A stretch of 64,000 bases of DNA, taken from JANPJV01 sp031425695. GTDB taxonomy: Bacteria; Pseudomonadota; Gammaproteobacteria; Xanthomonadales; SZUA-5. Every line of letters starts with the position of its first letter. The first letter of the stretch is position 1. Location of the stretch: contig JANPJV010000010.1 in the NCBI GenBank assembly GCA_031425695.1, positions 1 to 64,000 of the forward strand, in the 5' to 3' direction. The notes beneath the pieces are model-generated. The model was not told the origin of the DNA. It was given only the letters and a program-made list of their open reading frames with translations, and did not search any database. Below are positions 7,656 through 15,920 of the stretch, one piece after another. A program made the position numbers and the translations under genes.

Positions 7656-8765
7656 ATGAGTGATTACATCGGCAACGCAGCCACGCCTGCGCACCGGCAA
7701 CCGCCGCTGGACGCGATCGTGGTGGTCAACCTGGGGACGCCCGACGCACCGACCGCACCAGCGCTGCGCCGCTACCTGGGGGAATTCCTGTCCGATCCGC
7801 GCGTGATCGAGCTGCCGCGCCCGATCCGCTGGTTGCTGCTCAACCTGGTGGTGCTGCGGGTGCGCCCGGCGCGCTCGGCGCGCGCCTATGCGCGGGTGTG
7901 GACGGCGGCGGGCTCGCCGTTGCGGGTCGGCAGCGAGGCACTGGTCGCCGCCCTGCGCGCGCGACTGACGGCGCGCGAAAAGGCGCCCGAAGTGCACCTG
8001 GCGATGAGCTATGGCGAGCCGGCGCTGGCCCGCGTGCTCGAGGACCTGCGCATGCGCGGCCTCCATCGCCTGCTGGTGCTGCCGCTCTACCCGCAGTATT
8101 CGGGCAGCACCAGCGGTGCGGTGTTCGACGCGCTGACGCGCACCTTGCGCGGCTGGCGCTGGGTACCGCAGGTCGCATTCGTGAGCGATTACTTTCGGGA
8201 GCCGGGCTATATCGAGGCGCTTGCGCGCAGTGTCGAATCACACTGGCAGGCGCATGGCCGCGGCGATCGCCTGCTGCTCAGCTTCCACGGCATTCCGCGC
8301 CGCTATGTGCTCGCCGGCGATCCGTATTTCTGCCAGTGCCACGCGACTGCGCGTCTTCTGCGCGAACGCCTCGGCCTGCCCGAGAGTGAGCTCGTCATCA
8401 GCTTCCAGTCGCGCGTCGGGCGCGAAGTCTGGGTGCAGCCGTACACCGACATGCTGCTGCGCGAATGGGCGGCGGCCGGCGTGCGAAGGGTCCAGGTGCT
8501 GTGCCCGGGCTTCGCGATCGACTGCCTGGAAACGCTCGACGAGATTGCCCACGAGGCGGCGGAGACTTTCCACGCCATTGCCGGTGGCACGCTCGAATAC
8601 ATCCCCGCCCTGAACGCGAGCGCCGACCATGTCGAAGCCCTCGTCGCCCTGATCGGGCGCCATTGCGCCGCATGGACGCCGCCGCCGACCGATGTGGATT
8701 CGCGCGAGGCGCGCGCGCAGGCGCTCGCGGCGCGCGAGCCCTGGCTCACGGAAGGCAGTCGATGA
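7656..8765 (+). CDS. hemH: Ferrochelatase
   Basis: 369 residues; inserts Fe2+ into protoporphyrin IX, the last step of protoheme synthesis. The N-terminal VVVNLGTPDAP, LYPQYSGSTSGAVFDA, LLSFHGIPRRY with the catalytic His211, and CLETLDEI with the metal-binding Glu292 are all present in the expected order. The ATG at 7656 is preferred; an in-frame TTG at 7626 adds only a basic leader. Cysteine ligands of the Fe-S type are not evident. The stop codon overlaps the start of the following hydrolase gene (ATGA), so the two are coupled. Confidence 0.96.
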   Translation: MSDYIGNAATPAHRQPPLDAIVVVNLGTPDAPTAPALRRYLGEFLSDPRVIELPRPIRWLLLNLVVLRVRPARSARAYARVWTAAGSPLRVGSEALVAALRARLTAREKAPEVHLAMSYGEPALARVLEDLRMRGLHRLLVLPLYPQYSGSTSGAVFDALTRTLRGWRWVPQVAFVSDYFREPGYIEALARSVESHWQAHGRGDRLLLSFHGIPRRYVLAGDPYFCQCHATARLLRERLGLPESELVISFQSRVGREVWVQPYTDMLLREWAAAGVRRVQVLCPGFAIDCLETLDEIAHEAAETFHAIAGGTLEYIPALNASADHVEALVALIGRHCAAWTPPPTDVDSREARAQALAAREPWLTEGSR

Positions 8766-9619
8766 GTGCCGGCCTGGAGGAATTCCAGCGGCACGCCGCC
8801 GCGCTCGAGTGGGCCGGGCTGGCGCGCGGCCCGGCGGATGCACCGCCTGCGCTCCTGCTGCATGGCTGGCTCGACAATGCGGGCAGCTTCGCACCGCTGA
8901 TGGGCGCACTCGACGGGCGCCGGCTGTGGGCACCGGACCTGCCAGGGCACGGCAGAAGCGCGCACAAGCCCGCTGGCAGCTGGTACCACTTCGTCGATTA
9001 CATCAGCGACGTCATGGCGCTTGCGGATGCGCTCGGGCTCGAGCGTTTCGATCTCATCGGTCATTCGATGGGCGGCGCCATCGCGACCTTGATCGCGGCT
9101 TGCTATCCGGAGCGCATCGAACGTTTGGTGCTGATCGAAGCCATGGGCCCACTGTCACGCCCGGCCGAGGCCGCCGTCCCTGACCTGCGCAAGGCGATTC
9201 GCGCCCGCCTAGCCCTCACCGACAAGCAGCTCAAGCTGCATCCCGACCGCAACCAGGCGCGCACCGCCCGCATGCTCGCCAATGACCTTTCGGAAGCGGC
9301 AGCGGAGCACCTGATCGAGCGCGCGCTGGTCGAGCTGCCGGGCGGGTGGCGCTGGAGCTCCGATCCGCGCCACACCCTGCCGACGCCGCTGCGCGGCACC
9401 CAACCGCAATACCTCGCACTGCTCGAGTCGATCACTGCACCCACCCTGCTGATCCTGGCCGACCCCCCGACCAGCTACCTCACCGGCCCCGAATCCGACG
9501 AACGCATCCACGCCCTCCGCCCGCGCCAGGTCCTCCGCCTTCCCGGCGGCCACCATCTGCACCTCGAGAACAGCGACGCAGTGACGGCGGCGATCGCAGA
9601 GTTCTTGGGGTCGACGTAG
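8762..9619 (+). CDS. Alpha/beta-fold hydrolase
   Basis: 285 residues. LLLHGWLDNAGSF forms the oxyanion-hole region; APDLPGHGRS and the nucleophile elbow GHSMGG (Ser102) follow; GGHHLHLE near residue 265 supplies the catalytic His. The arrangement is that of alpha/beta-hydrolase esterases, with a helical lid between residues about 130 and 210. The substrate cannot be predicted. It overlaps hemH by four bases, a pairing also seen in related Xanthomonadales as far as I recall. A nested inverted repeat follows the stop. Confidence 0.85.
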   Translation: MSAGLEEFQRHAAALEWAGLARGPADAPPALLLHGWLDNAGSFAPLMGALDGRRLWAPDLPGHGRSAHKPAGSWYHFVDYISDVMALADALGLERFDLIGHSMGGAIATLIAACYPERIERLVLIEAMGPLSRPAEAAVPDLRKAIRARLALTDKQLKLHPDRNQARTARMLANDLSEAAAEHLIERALVELPGGWRWSSDPRHTLPTPLRGTQPQYLALLESITAPTLLILADPPTSYLTGPESDERIHALRPRQVLRLPGGHHLHLENSDAVTAAIAEFLGST

Positions 9620-9630
9620 AACCGAGCAAG

Positions 9631-9848
9631 ATCAAACTCAAAGCATCCACAGATTACATGGATGAGAAGCGGATAAGAGCTGATTAATAGCCAGGGCTTG
9701 GTTACGCGGCGCCTCGCGCCGACCCAAGCTCTTTCTTGTCCATCCAGAAAGCGTCCGCGCGCAGCGCAGACCCACCACAAGAAGGTCGCTCTTAATCTGC
9801 TCTTATCCGCTTTTCATCCATGTAATCTGTGGATGCTTTGAGTTCGAT
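9631..9848. repeat. Nested repeat: ATCYGCAGATT element containing other elements
   Basis: Outer arms (9631-9686 and 9790-9848) match over nearly 60 bp: ATCAAACTCAAAGCATCCAC and ATTACATGGATGAGAAGCGG on the left, with their complement on the right. Between them sit a GCTTGG...CCAAGC hairpin (about 9697-9731) and a GCGTCCGCGCGCAGCGCAG half element at 9749. This looks like one repeat inserted into another. No gene is seen in the 9620-9878 gap. Confidence 0.7.
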
Positions 9849-9878
9849 CCTGCTTGGTTTGCACCTCTCGGATCGCGA

Positions 9879-10703
9879 TCAACCCTGGGGCGCGAAGAGT
9901 CTTCGGAGCAGGGCTTGCAGGTAGCGGTGCTCGGTGTTGAGCTCGCGGCGGCGTTGGCTGTAGTCGGGGTAGAGCTGGGCGACGACGTCCCAGAAGCGCG
10001 CGCTGTGAGTACGCTCGACGAAGTGGGCAAGCTCGTGCACGAGCACGTATTCGGCGAGCGACTCGTTCGCGAAGGCGAGCGCGAGGTTGAGGGCCACCGC
10101 ACCCTGTGGCGAGAGCGAACCCCAAAGGCTGCGCATGGGCCGAATGCGCAGTGCCTGGCAACGCTCGCCGACCAGTGGCTCGTACTCGCGCAGCCACACG
10201 CGCGAGCGCATCGCCAGCGCATCCTTGAGGCCAGCGATCAGCAGGCGCTGCGCCGCCCGCACCGCGACCGCCTGGTCAAGCGGCACGCGACAGCGCAGCT
10301 GGTGCGCCTCGATGTCCAGGCGCGCCGGCCCATTCTCGAAGTGGATCGGCAGCAGCTGACCGAACCACGGCACGCGCCCTGGCCAGCGCGGGTCGAAGGC
10401 GAGATCGGCCGTCGCGCGATCGTCTGCCTGGCGATATACGCGCACCGTACGTTCAAGCCAGGTGTGGTGCTGTTCAAAAAAGCTCACCGCGGTGGTGGCC
10501 GAAACGCGCGTCGGCCACGTCAGGCGCACGAAGCCGGTTTCGACCGACAGGCGCATGCGATTGCCGGTGCCCGGCCGCAGCAGGCGCACCGGCCATCCCG
10601 AGACGAGCTGCGGAAGCTCGCTGATCGAGCGCGCGCTGGCACGCTCGCGTGCGATTAGCAGGCGGCCACCCTTGTTCGGCATGTCGTCAGTGTGGTGTGC
10701 CAT
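9879..10703 (-). CDS. YgjP/DUF45-like zinc metallopeptidase
   Basis: 274 residues. The C-terminal domain contains LVHELAHFVERTHSARFW, the zinc site of the YgjP-like (DUF45) peptidase family: His223, Glu224, His227, and a downstream His233. RSLWGSLSPQGAVALNLAL just before it is also characteristic, being the R-x-x-W-G-x family motif. The N-terminal part has the usual beta-rich segment with RLSVETGFVRLTWP. AAGG lies a few bases before the ATG at 10703. No signal peptide is visible, so it is probably cytoplasmic. The biological substrate is unknown. Confidence 0.85.
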   Translation of the reverse strand: MAHHTDDMPNKGGRLLIARERASARSISELPQLVSGWPVRLLRPGTGNRMRLSVETGFVRLTWPTRVSATTAVSFFEQHHTWLERTVRVYRQADDRATADLAFDPRWPGRVPWFGQLLPIHFENGPARLDIEAHQLRCRVPLDQAVAVRAAQRLLIAGLKDALAMRSRVWLREYEPLVGERCQALRIRPMRSLWGSLSPQGAVALNLALAFANESLAEYVLVHELAHFVERTHSARFWDVVAQLYPDYSQRRRELNTEHRYLQALLRRLFAPQG

Positions 10704-10819
10704 ACAGGCCTTGAATTATTTCCGCGTCGTTCGCCGCCATGCGTAGCCCTTGCCGCAAAAGCACAGCTGACGCGGGCTCGATCGATCGCGCGGCATGCGG
10801 CGCAAGCAGAACGCTCTCT

Positions 10820-11722
10820 CTAATCGACAAAGCGCAGGATCTCATCGAGGCGCGCGTACAGGCGCCGCAATTCCAGCGTCATCAGTGTGAATTCCGCATC
10901 GAGGATCTGTGCCGGGTCACCGCCGTCCTGTCCGTCGAGCTTGTCCGCGATCACGTCCAGGAATTCGAGCTTGCGCAGCTTGGCATTGGCGTCGAGGACC
11001 AGGCCGATACGCTGCTCGAACACCAGGCCAAGCTGGGTAACCTGCTTGCCGCGACGCGCGTGCTCGCGCACTTCGTCGACGGAAAGGTCGTGATTGCGAC
11101 AACGCACCACCGAGGCGGTGTCGCTCGGATCCTTGAGCTCGCATTCGTCACCGAGCTCGAAGCCTTCCGGCGTCTGCCCCGAGACCAGCCATTCGCTCAT
11201 CAGGAGCGGCAGCGATACCTGGGTCGCCAGCGGGCGCGCCGGAAAGCTGCCGAGCGCTTCGCGGACCACGGTCGCGACCAGCTCGCTGCTCTTGTCGCTG
11301 CTGGTATCGACACACAAGAACTTCGATTCGGCATCCCAGTAGGCGGCCGTGCGCGAGCGCTTGATGAATGCCCGCGGCAACAATTCGCCGAGCGCGAGCT
11401 CACGAAACTCGTTGCGCAGGCGCTTGCCCGGCTTGCGTCCGGTCTTGGCTTCGTGCTCGGCGACGCGATCGCCGATCGCATCGTTCAGCACCGAGCTCGG
11501 CAGCAAGCGCGACTCGGTGCCGAGGCTCAGCAGGATCGCGTTCTGGGCCGCATGCGTAAACGTCGCATCGTCGCGATTGAACGGCGAAATGAAGCCACGC
11601 GTTTCCTGTTCCAGCGGCCCCGGGCTGCGCAAGGGCTGGCCGGCAAGGGCAGCTTCGAAGGCTTCCGGGTCGATCGAAAAATCGGCCGGCAGGCGCAACA
11701 GCGAGAGATTCTTAAACCACAT
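10820..11722 (-). CDS. rdgC: Recombination-associated protein RdgC
   Basis: 300 residues, full length. It starts MWFKNLSLLRL, as RdgC proteins do, and contains GFISPF, ESRLLPSSVLND, KRLRNEF, FLCVDTSS and SLPLLMSEWL. RdgC forms a ring-shaped dimer around DNA and moderates RecA loading; it is confined mainly to beta- and gammaproteobacteria. Its first codons overlap the end of ttcA by 11 bp, implying co-transcription. The upstream in-frame extension to 11770 would be antisense-like GC filler and is rejected. Confidence 0.95.
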   Translation of the reverse strand: MWFKNLSLLRLPADFSIDPEAFEAALAGQPLRSPGPLEQETRGFISPFNRDDATFTHAAQNAILLSLGTESRLLPSSVLNDAIGDRVAEHEAKTGRKPGKRLRNEFRELALGELLPRAFIKRSRTAAYWDAESKFLCVDTSSDKSSELVATVVREALGSFPARPLATQVSLPLLMSEWLVSGQTPEGFELGDECELKDPSDTASVVRCRNHDLSVDEVREHARRGKQVTQLGLVFEQRIGLVLDANAKLRKLEFLDVIADKLDGQDGGDPAQILDAEFTLMTLELRRLYARLDEILRFVD

Positions 11723-12617
11723 GGACGGGCAGGCTCCGCTTCGGTTCTTCGGCGAGCCAGGCGCGCGCATCGGGCGCGGCCGGTGTGTGCGCCCCTGGAT
11801 TGCTCGTTAACGGGGCGTGTGCCCCGTGCGCCCCTAGGTGCACGAAGTCGAAAAGCTCGCGATCGGCGAGCTGGGAAGGACGGATATTCATCAGGCTCCT
11901 GAAGATGTTGTCGATGCGGCCCGGCGTGGCACGTTCCCAGCCAGCCAGCATCTCTTTGATGACCTTGCGCTGCAGCGACTCCTGCGAGCCGCACAGATTG
12001 CACGGGATGATGGGAAAGCCACGCATTTCGGCGTAGTCGACGAGGTCGGCTTCGGCGACGTAGGCGAGCGGGCGGATGACCACGTGACGGCCGTCGTCGC
12101 TGAGCAGCTTGGGCGGCATCGCCGCCAGCTTGCTGCCATGGAACATGTTGAGGAACAACGTCTCGACGATGTCCTCGCGGTGATGGCCGAGCGCGATCTT
12201 GGTCATGCCGTTCGCCGCGGCAAAACTGTAGAGCGCCCCCCGCCGCAGCCGCGAACACAGGCCGCACAGGGTCTTGCCCGCGGGCACCACGCGCATGACC
12301 ACGCTGTAGGTGTCCTGCTCGAGGATGTGGAAGGGCACATCGAGCGTATTGAGGTAAGCCGGCAGCACCTCGGGCGGATAGTCCGGCTGCTTCTGGTCCA
12401 GGTGCACGGCCACCAGCTCGAAATTGACCGGCGCCTTGCGCTTGAGCTCCATCAGCATGTCGAGCATCGCGTAGGAGTCCTTGCCGCCCGACAGGCAGAC
12501 CATGACCCGATCGCCTTCCTCGATCATGTTGTAGTCGGCGATCGCCTGGCCCACCTGGTGGCGGATGCGCTTGGCGAGCTTCTGTTGATTTACCGACAGC
12601 GGCGCCATACGCGACAT
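11712..12617 (-). CDS. ttcA: tRNA 2-thiocytidine(32) synthetase TtcA
   Basis: 301 residues. The PP-loop ATP-pyrophosphatase motif SGGKDS (43-48) and two CxxC motifs, CGLC (118-121) and CNLC (206-209), which bind the [4Fe-4S] cluster of TtcA, are all present. The enzyme thiolates cytidine 32 of certain tRNAs using ATP and a sulfur donor. The C-terminus extends about 40 residues past the conserved RPSQLAD region in an Ala/Pro-rich tail. An in-frame ATG at 12608 is an alternative start. rdgC follows with a short overlap. Confidence 0.95.
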   Translation of the reverse strand: MSRMAPLSVNQQKLAKRIRHQVGQAIADYNMIEEGDRVMVCLSGGKDSYAMLDMLMELKRKAPVNFELVAVHLDQKQPDYPPEVLPAYLNTLDVPFHILEQDTYSVVMRVVPAGKTLCGLCSRLRRGALYSFAAANGMTKIALGHHREDIVETLFLNMFHGSKLAAMPPKLLSDDGRHVVIRPLAYVAEADLVDYAEMRGFPIIPCNLCGSQESLQRKVIKEMLAGWERATPGRIDNIFRSLMNIRPSQLADRELFDFVHLGAHGAHAPLTSNPGAHTPAAPDARAWLAEEPKRSLPVHVV

Positions 12618-12816
12618 GAGCGGTTCTCAGGGGCAGGCGGGAGCCAGGGGGCGCGAATTGTAGGCGATGACGGGAGCGCATGTGGGACCGGCGCCCGGAT
12701 GTTGGTTCATGGTTCTAGGGGTTGGCGTTGGTAGTGCCGGGTCACTTGCAGGCAGGTGCAGCGCGAACCCACAAGCGCAGTAAACTTCTCCTCCCGCGTC
12801 TGCGCGAGCTTTTCCC

Positions 12817-13017
12817 ATGCACGATCACGCCGAGATCGCCCGTCAGCTCGCCGAACTGCGGCTGGAGCACCGGGATCTCGACCTCATGATCGCGCGCGTC
12901 GCCCACGATCCCGGCATCGACCAGCTCGCACTGCGGCGCATGAAGAAACGCAAGCTGCGGCTCAAGGACACGATCGCCCAGCTGCAGAGCCTGCTTATCC
13001 CGGATATCGATGCGTGA
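12817..13017 (+). CDS. DUF465 (YdcH-like) small coiled-coil protein
   Basis: 66 residues, almost entirely helical and charged. LRLEHRDLDLMIARV, the conserved HRDLD core, and KKRKLRLKDTIAQL at the end match the DUF465/YdcH family of short coiled-coil proteins of unknown role. It is divergent from ttcA, and the 199-bp gap between them should hold both promoters. The ATG at 12817 is the only plausible start. Confidence 0.85.
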   Translation: MHDHAEIARQLAELRLEHRDLDLMIARVAHDPGIDQLALRRMKKRKLRLKDTIAQLQSLLIPDIDA

Positions 13018-13018
13018 G

Positions 13019-13113
13019 AGCTGGTTGTGGGTTGCCAGTTCTTGGTTGATGGCAACGGCGAAGCGCCGGCTCTCGCTGCCATGAACCAGCAACCAACAAC
13101 CAGTAACCAAGCT
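13019..13113. repeat. Inverted repeat, 'AACCAGCAACCAACAACC' family
   Basis: Left arm AGCTGGTTGTGGGTTGCCAG (13019-13038) with TTCTTGGTTGATGG; the right arm is its complement in AACCAGCAACCAACAACC and AGTAACCAAGCT, ending at 13113. The centre is CGGCGAAGCGCCGG, itself a hairpin. A half element of the same family is at 43456-43488. Confidence 0.65.
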
Positions 13114-13179
13114 CTCTTTGCGCCGCGCATGCGCCGCAGGCCATAATCCGCGCCCTTTCGCTTTGACCCAAGGCCGCGC

Positions 13180-13614
13180 GTGCCGCGATTGTTTGAATTC
13201 ATCTCCAACCATCCGCTGCTGTGGTCCGCGCTTGCCGCGCTGGTCATTGCCTGGGTCGTGCTCGAACTGCGCTTGCGTGCCAAGGGCACCCAGGACCTCG
13301 GCACCTTTGAATTTACACGTCAGCTGAACACCGGCGCTGCTCTGCTTCTCGACCTGCGCTCCGCGGCGGAATTCGAGAAGGGGCATATCCATGGCGCTCG
13401 CCATATGACGCCCTCCCAGGTCGATCCTGGCGCGAAGGAATTGGTCCGCTACAAAGAGGGCGGGGTGCTTCTTTATTGCCAGAATGGCGCAAGCTCCGGC
13501 GAGACCACCGAGAAGCTGATCAAGGCCGGCTATCCGCGGGTCTTCAGTCTCAAGGGTGGCATCGCGTCGTGGCTGCAGGACCAGTTGCCGCTCGAGCGCG
13601 GCAAGGCTCGTTGA
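13180..13614 (+). CDS. Membrane-anchored rhodanese-like protein
   Basis: 144 residues from a GTG start. A single N-terminal membrane helix (about 12-30) is followed by a rhodanese domain: LLDLRSAAEFEKGHIHGARH, then the active-site loop CQNGASSG with Cys100, and the GYPRVFSLKGGIASW end motif. It resembles YibN of E. coli, a membrane-attached rhodanese usually found near grxC/secB; those neighbours are absent here. It presumably handles persulfide sulfur or phosphate-like anions at the inner face of the membrane. Confidence 0.88.
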   Translation: MPRLFEFISNHPLLWSALAALVIAWVVLELRLRAKGTQDLGTFEFTRQLNTGAALLLDLRSAAEFEKGHIHGARHMTPSQVDPGAKELVRYKEGGVLLYCQNGASSGETTEKLIKAGYPRVFSLKGGIASWLQDQLPLERGKAR

Positions 13615-13679
13615 CCCGATTTGATTCAGACCGCATTCGCCTCATCAAGCTGATGATGGCGCAGCGGTCCGAGTAGTTT

Positions 13680-13707
13680 TTGCAGGCTTCGTGACAGCGC
13701 GTATTTT
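13680..13707 (+). promoter_or_regulatory. Possible sigma-70 promoter for the TPR gene
   Basis: TTGCAG (13680-13685) and TATTTT (13702-13707) are separated by 16 bp, followed within a few bases by the strong ribosome-binding site GAGGGAGGG (13709-13717) and the ATG at 13726. The implied leader is very short. This is a motif match only. Confidence 0.35.
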
Positions 13708-13725
13708 TCGAGGGAGGGAGAACCC

Positions 13726-15006
13726 ATGATCAAGTTTCGACTGTTGACCGCGGTGCTGCTCGGTGGCGCACTGTCGCTGAGCGTGATGCCGGCCGATGGC
13801 GCGCGCCGGGATCGCGACGAGAAGTCGCAGAAGGCCCAGAAGGCGCAGAAGGACACGCCGAGCAAGACCGGACGCGTGGGCAAGGATGCCAAGTCGAGCG
13901 AGAAGTTCGGCAAGGCCTACGCGAAGGCGGCTGAGAAGTACGAGGCCGATGATTTCGCTGGCGCGCTGGCGGATCTCGCCAAGCTCACGACGCCGAAGAA
14001 CACGCCTTACGAAGTCGGCAAGATCCAGCAGCTGCGCGGCTTCATCTACTACAACCAGGATGACCTGCCGAAAGCCGTCGCGGCCTTCAAGGCCGCGCTC
14101 GCGTCCGACGCGCTGCCGAACGCCGAGCATTTTCAGATCAAGCTGACCCTGGCCGAGCTGTACCACATCAACGACCAGCTGCCCGAATCGATCGCCGCAT
14201 TCGACGACTGGCTGCTCGACGCCGAGACCGTTGCCGGGCGCAACTGGGCGCTGCAGGCGAAGAACTATTTCGACCAGGACGATTTCGAGAAGACCCTGGT
14301 GTTCATCGACAAGGCGTTCGCGACCGGCGACAAGCCCGAGCGCGCCTGGCAGCAGATGAAGGCCAACAGCTTGCTCTCGCTCGAGCGCACCGATGAGGCG
14401 ATTGCTTTCGGCAAGCAGGTGCTCGCAGCCGCTCCGGACGACGTTGAGTTCGTCAACTTCCAGTCCGCTCTTCTGCTCGATGCCGACAAACCGCAGGACG
14501 CGCTCAACATGCTCGAGCCGCTGCGCGCGTCCGGCAAGCTCGCCAAGGAAAACCTCTGGATCAATCTCTACGTTGCCTACCGCAACCTCGAGAAGCCGAA
14601 GGAAGCGGCTGCGGTGCTGCGCGAGGGCATGGACAAGGGCATCGTCACCAAGACGAAAGACCACTTGCTGCAGGTTGGCGAGGCCTACTACGATGGCGAA
14701 GACCTGACCAACGCGCTCGCGTACTTCAAGCAATCGGCAGCGGCTTCCGCGGACGACGGCAATCCTGACCTGTACGCGGGGCAGGTGCTGCTCGATCAGG
14801 AAAAGCCCAAGGAAGCGCGGGATGCCTTCGCCGCCGCCATTCAAAAGGGTAAGCTCAAGCAACTCGGAAACGCTTACTATCAGCTAGGCATTGCGGAGCT
14901 CGACAGCGACAACGAGGCAGCGGCAATCGCCGCATTCAAGAAGGCTCAGGCGTATCCCGAGTCGGCGAAGAATGCCACGCAGGCGCTGAAGTCCTTGGGT
15001 CGTTGA
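13726..15006 (+). CDS. Secreted tetratricopeptide-repeat protein upstream of tonB
   Basis: 426 residues with a signal peptide (MIKFRLLTAVLLGGALSLSV, ADGA). A Lys/Gln-rich linker (about 27-58) leads to a series of TPR-like units, for example GKAYAKAAEKYEADDFAGAL, IYYNQDDLPKAVAAFKAAL and YYQLGIAELDSDNEAAAIAAFKKA. A strong SD (GAGGGAGGG) precedes the ATG. Position just before tonB-exbB-exbD suggests a periplasmic partner of the TonB system, as this arrangement is seen in Xanthomonadales; the exact role is unknown. Its stop codon lies in the first unit of a 14-15-bp tandem repeat. Confidence 0.85.
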   Translation: MIKFRLLTAVLLGGALSLSVMPADGARRDRDEKSQKAQKAQKDTPSKTGRVGKDAKSSEKFGKAYAKAAEKYEADDFAGALADLAKLTTPKNTPYEVGKIQQLRGFIYYNQDDLPKAVAAFKAALASDALPNAEHFQIKLTLAELYHINDQLPESIAAFDDWLLDAETVAGRNWALQAKNYFDQDDFEKTLVFIDKAFATGDKPERAWQQMKANSLLSLERTDEAIAFGKQVLAAAPDDVEFVNFQSALLLDADKPQDALNMLEPLRASGKLAKENLWINLYVAYRNLEKPKEAAAVLREGMDKGIVTKTKDHLLQVGEAYYDGEDLTNALAYFKQSAAASADDGNPDLYAGQVLLDQEKPKEARDAFAAAIQKGKLKQLGNAYYQLGIAELDSDNEAAAIAAFKKAQAYPESAKNATQALKSLGR

Positions 15007-15085
15007 AACACGGGTCGTTCAAAACCGGTCGTTGAAAACCGGTCGTTGAAAACCGGTTGCTGAAGTACTGGGCGTTGAAATACGC
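14998..15085. repeat. Six degenerate 14-15-bp tandem repeats
   Basis: Units follow the consensus GGTCGTTGAAAACC: GGTCGTTGAAACAC, GGTCGTTCAAAACC, two exact GGTCGTTGAAAACC copies, GGTTGCTGAAGTACT and GGGCGTTGAAATAC. The first unit contains the TGA stop of the TPR gene. The block lies in the 234-bp gap before tonB. No spacer structure is present, so it is not a CRISPR. Confidence 0.75.
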
Positions 15086-15240
15086 GGAGCCGGCGGTAGG
15101 TTCGCCTTGTAGGTCGGAAATCACTGGTGTAGCTTCGCCCGGCTTCGGGGAGGTTCCGCTTCCGACTCAGGCGCACATCGCCGGTTTTCGCGGATTCCAG
15201 TGCAATCCACTCACGAATCCTAAAGACAGACGGCAAGCCG

Positions 15241-15909
15241 ATGGCTGCGAACGAATCGACTCAGACGGGACTCAACTTCCGGCGCGTAGCTGCGGTAACG
15301 GCGACGCTCACTTTCCATGCGGTCGCCATGGGCTTGCTGCTGCTGCCCGCGGAGCCGCCGACGGCGATTGAAAAGCCCCAGGAAAACGTCATTGACGTGG
15401 TCTTCCTGGAGCCGCCACCGCCGCCGCCGCCACCACCGCCGCCGCCGCCACCGCCGCCGCCTGAGCCGCCCAAGCTGATCAAGCCGGTGGAGATCAAGAT
15501 TGAGACGCCGAAGCCGCCGCCGCCGGAGCCACCCGAGCCGGTAGCCGACGTCGTCACCGACAATCCGGAAGGCATCGCGATCCAGCCGCCGGCACCTCCG
15601 GCGCCGCCGAGCGATGGGCCGCGCGACGCCGCGCCATCGGTCGACATGTCGATGATGCGTGCGCGACCGCCACGCTATCCGCCGGCGATGCTGCGCCGTG
15701 GCATCCAGGGCGAGGTGATGTTGCGCATCCTGGTGTCGGCGGATGGACGGCCGGAAAAGATCGAAGTCGAGAAATCCAGCGGGCACCGCGAGTTCGACCG
15801 TTCGGCAATGCAGGCTGCTCGCAACTGGCGCTTCAACGCCGGCGTGTCGAATGGCGCTTCTTCGGCGGGCTGGGCACTCGTGCCGGTTCGCTTCACTCTG
15901 GCTGATTAA
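15241..15909 (+). CDS. tonB: TonB energy-transducing protein
   Basis: 222 residues. An N-terminal membrane anchor (about 16-36), then a periplasm-spanning Pro-rich region with 17 consecutive prolines from residue 58 and further Pro-Glu/Pro-Lys runs, and a C-terminal TonB domain: RYPPAMLRRGIQGEVMLRILVSADG, then SSGHREFDRSAMQAARNWRF. TonB transmits the proton-motive force from ExbBD to outer-membrane receptors. It is 11 bp before exbB, so they form one operon. No clear Fur box is visible upstream. Confidence 0.95.
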   Translation: MAANESTQTGLNFRRVAAVTATLTFHAVAMGLLLLPAEPPTAIEKPQENVIDVVFLEPPPPPPPPPPPPPPPPPEPPKLIKPVEIKIETPKPPPPEPPEPVADVVTDNPEGIAIQPPAPPAPPSDGPRDAAPSVDMSMMRARPPRYPPAMLRRGIQGEVMLRILVSADGRPEKIEVEKSSGHREFDRSAMQAARNWRFNAGVSNGASSAGWALVPVRFTLAD

Positions 15910-15920
15910 AGGTCGCAGAC

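Noticed and set aside
13645..14862. 405-codon minus-strand frame opposite the TPR gene
   Set aside because: The sense frame has a signal peptide, strong SD and TPR motifs. The antisense frame is a high-GC shadow with no recognisable domain.
14998..15085. Tandem repeats considered as CRISPR or satellite of a mobile element
   Set aside because: Period is only 14-15 bp, no spacers and no adjacent cas or transposase genes.
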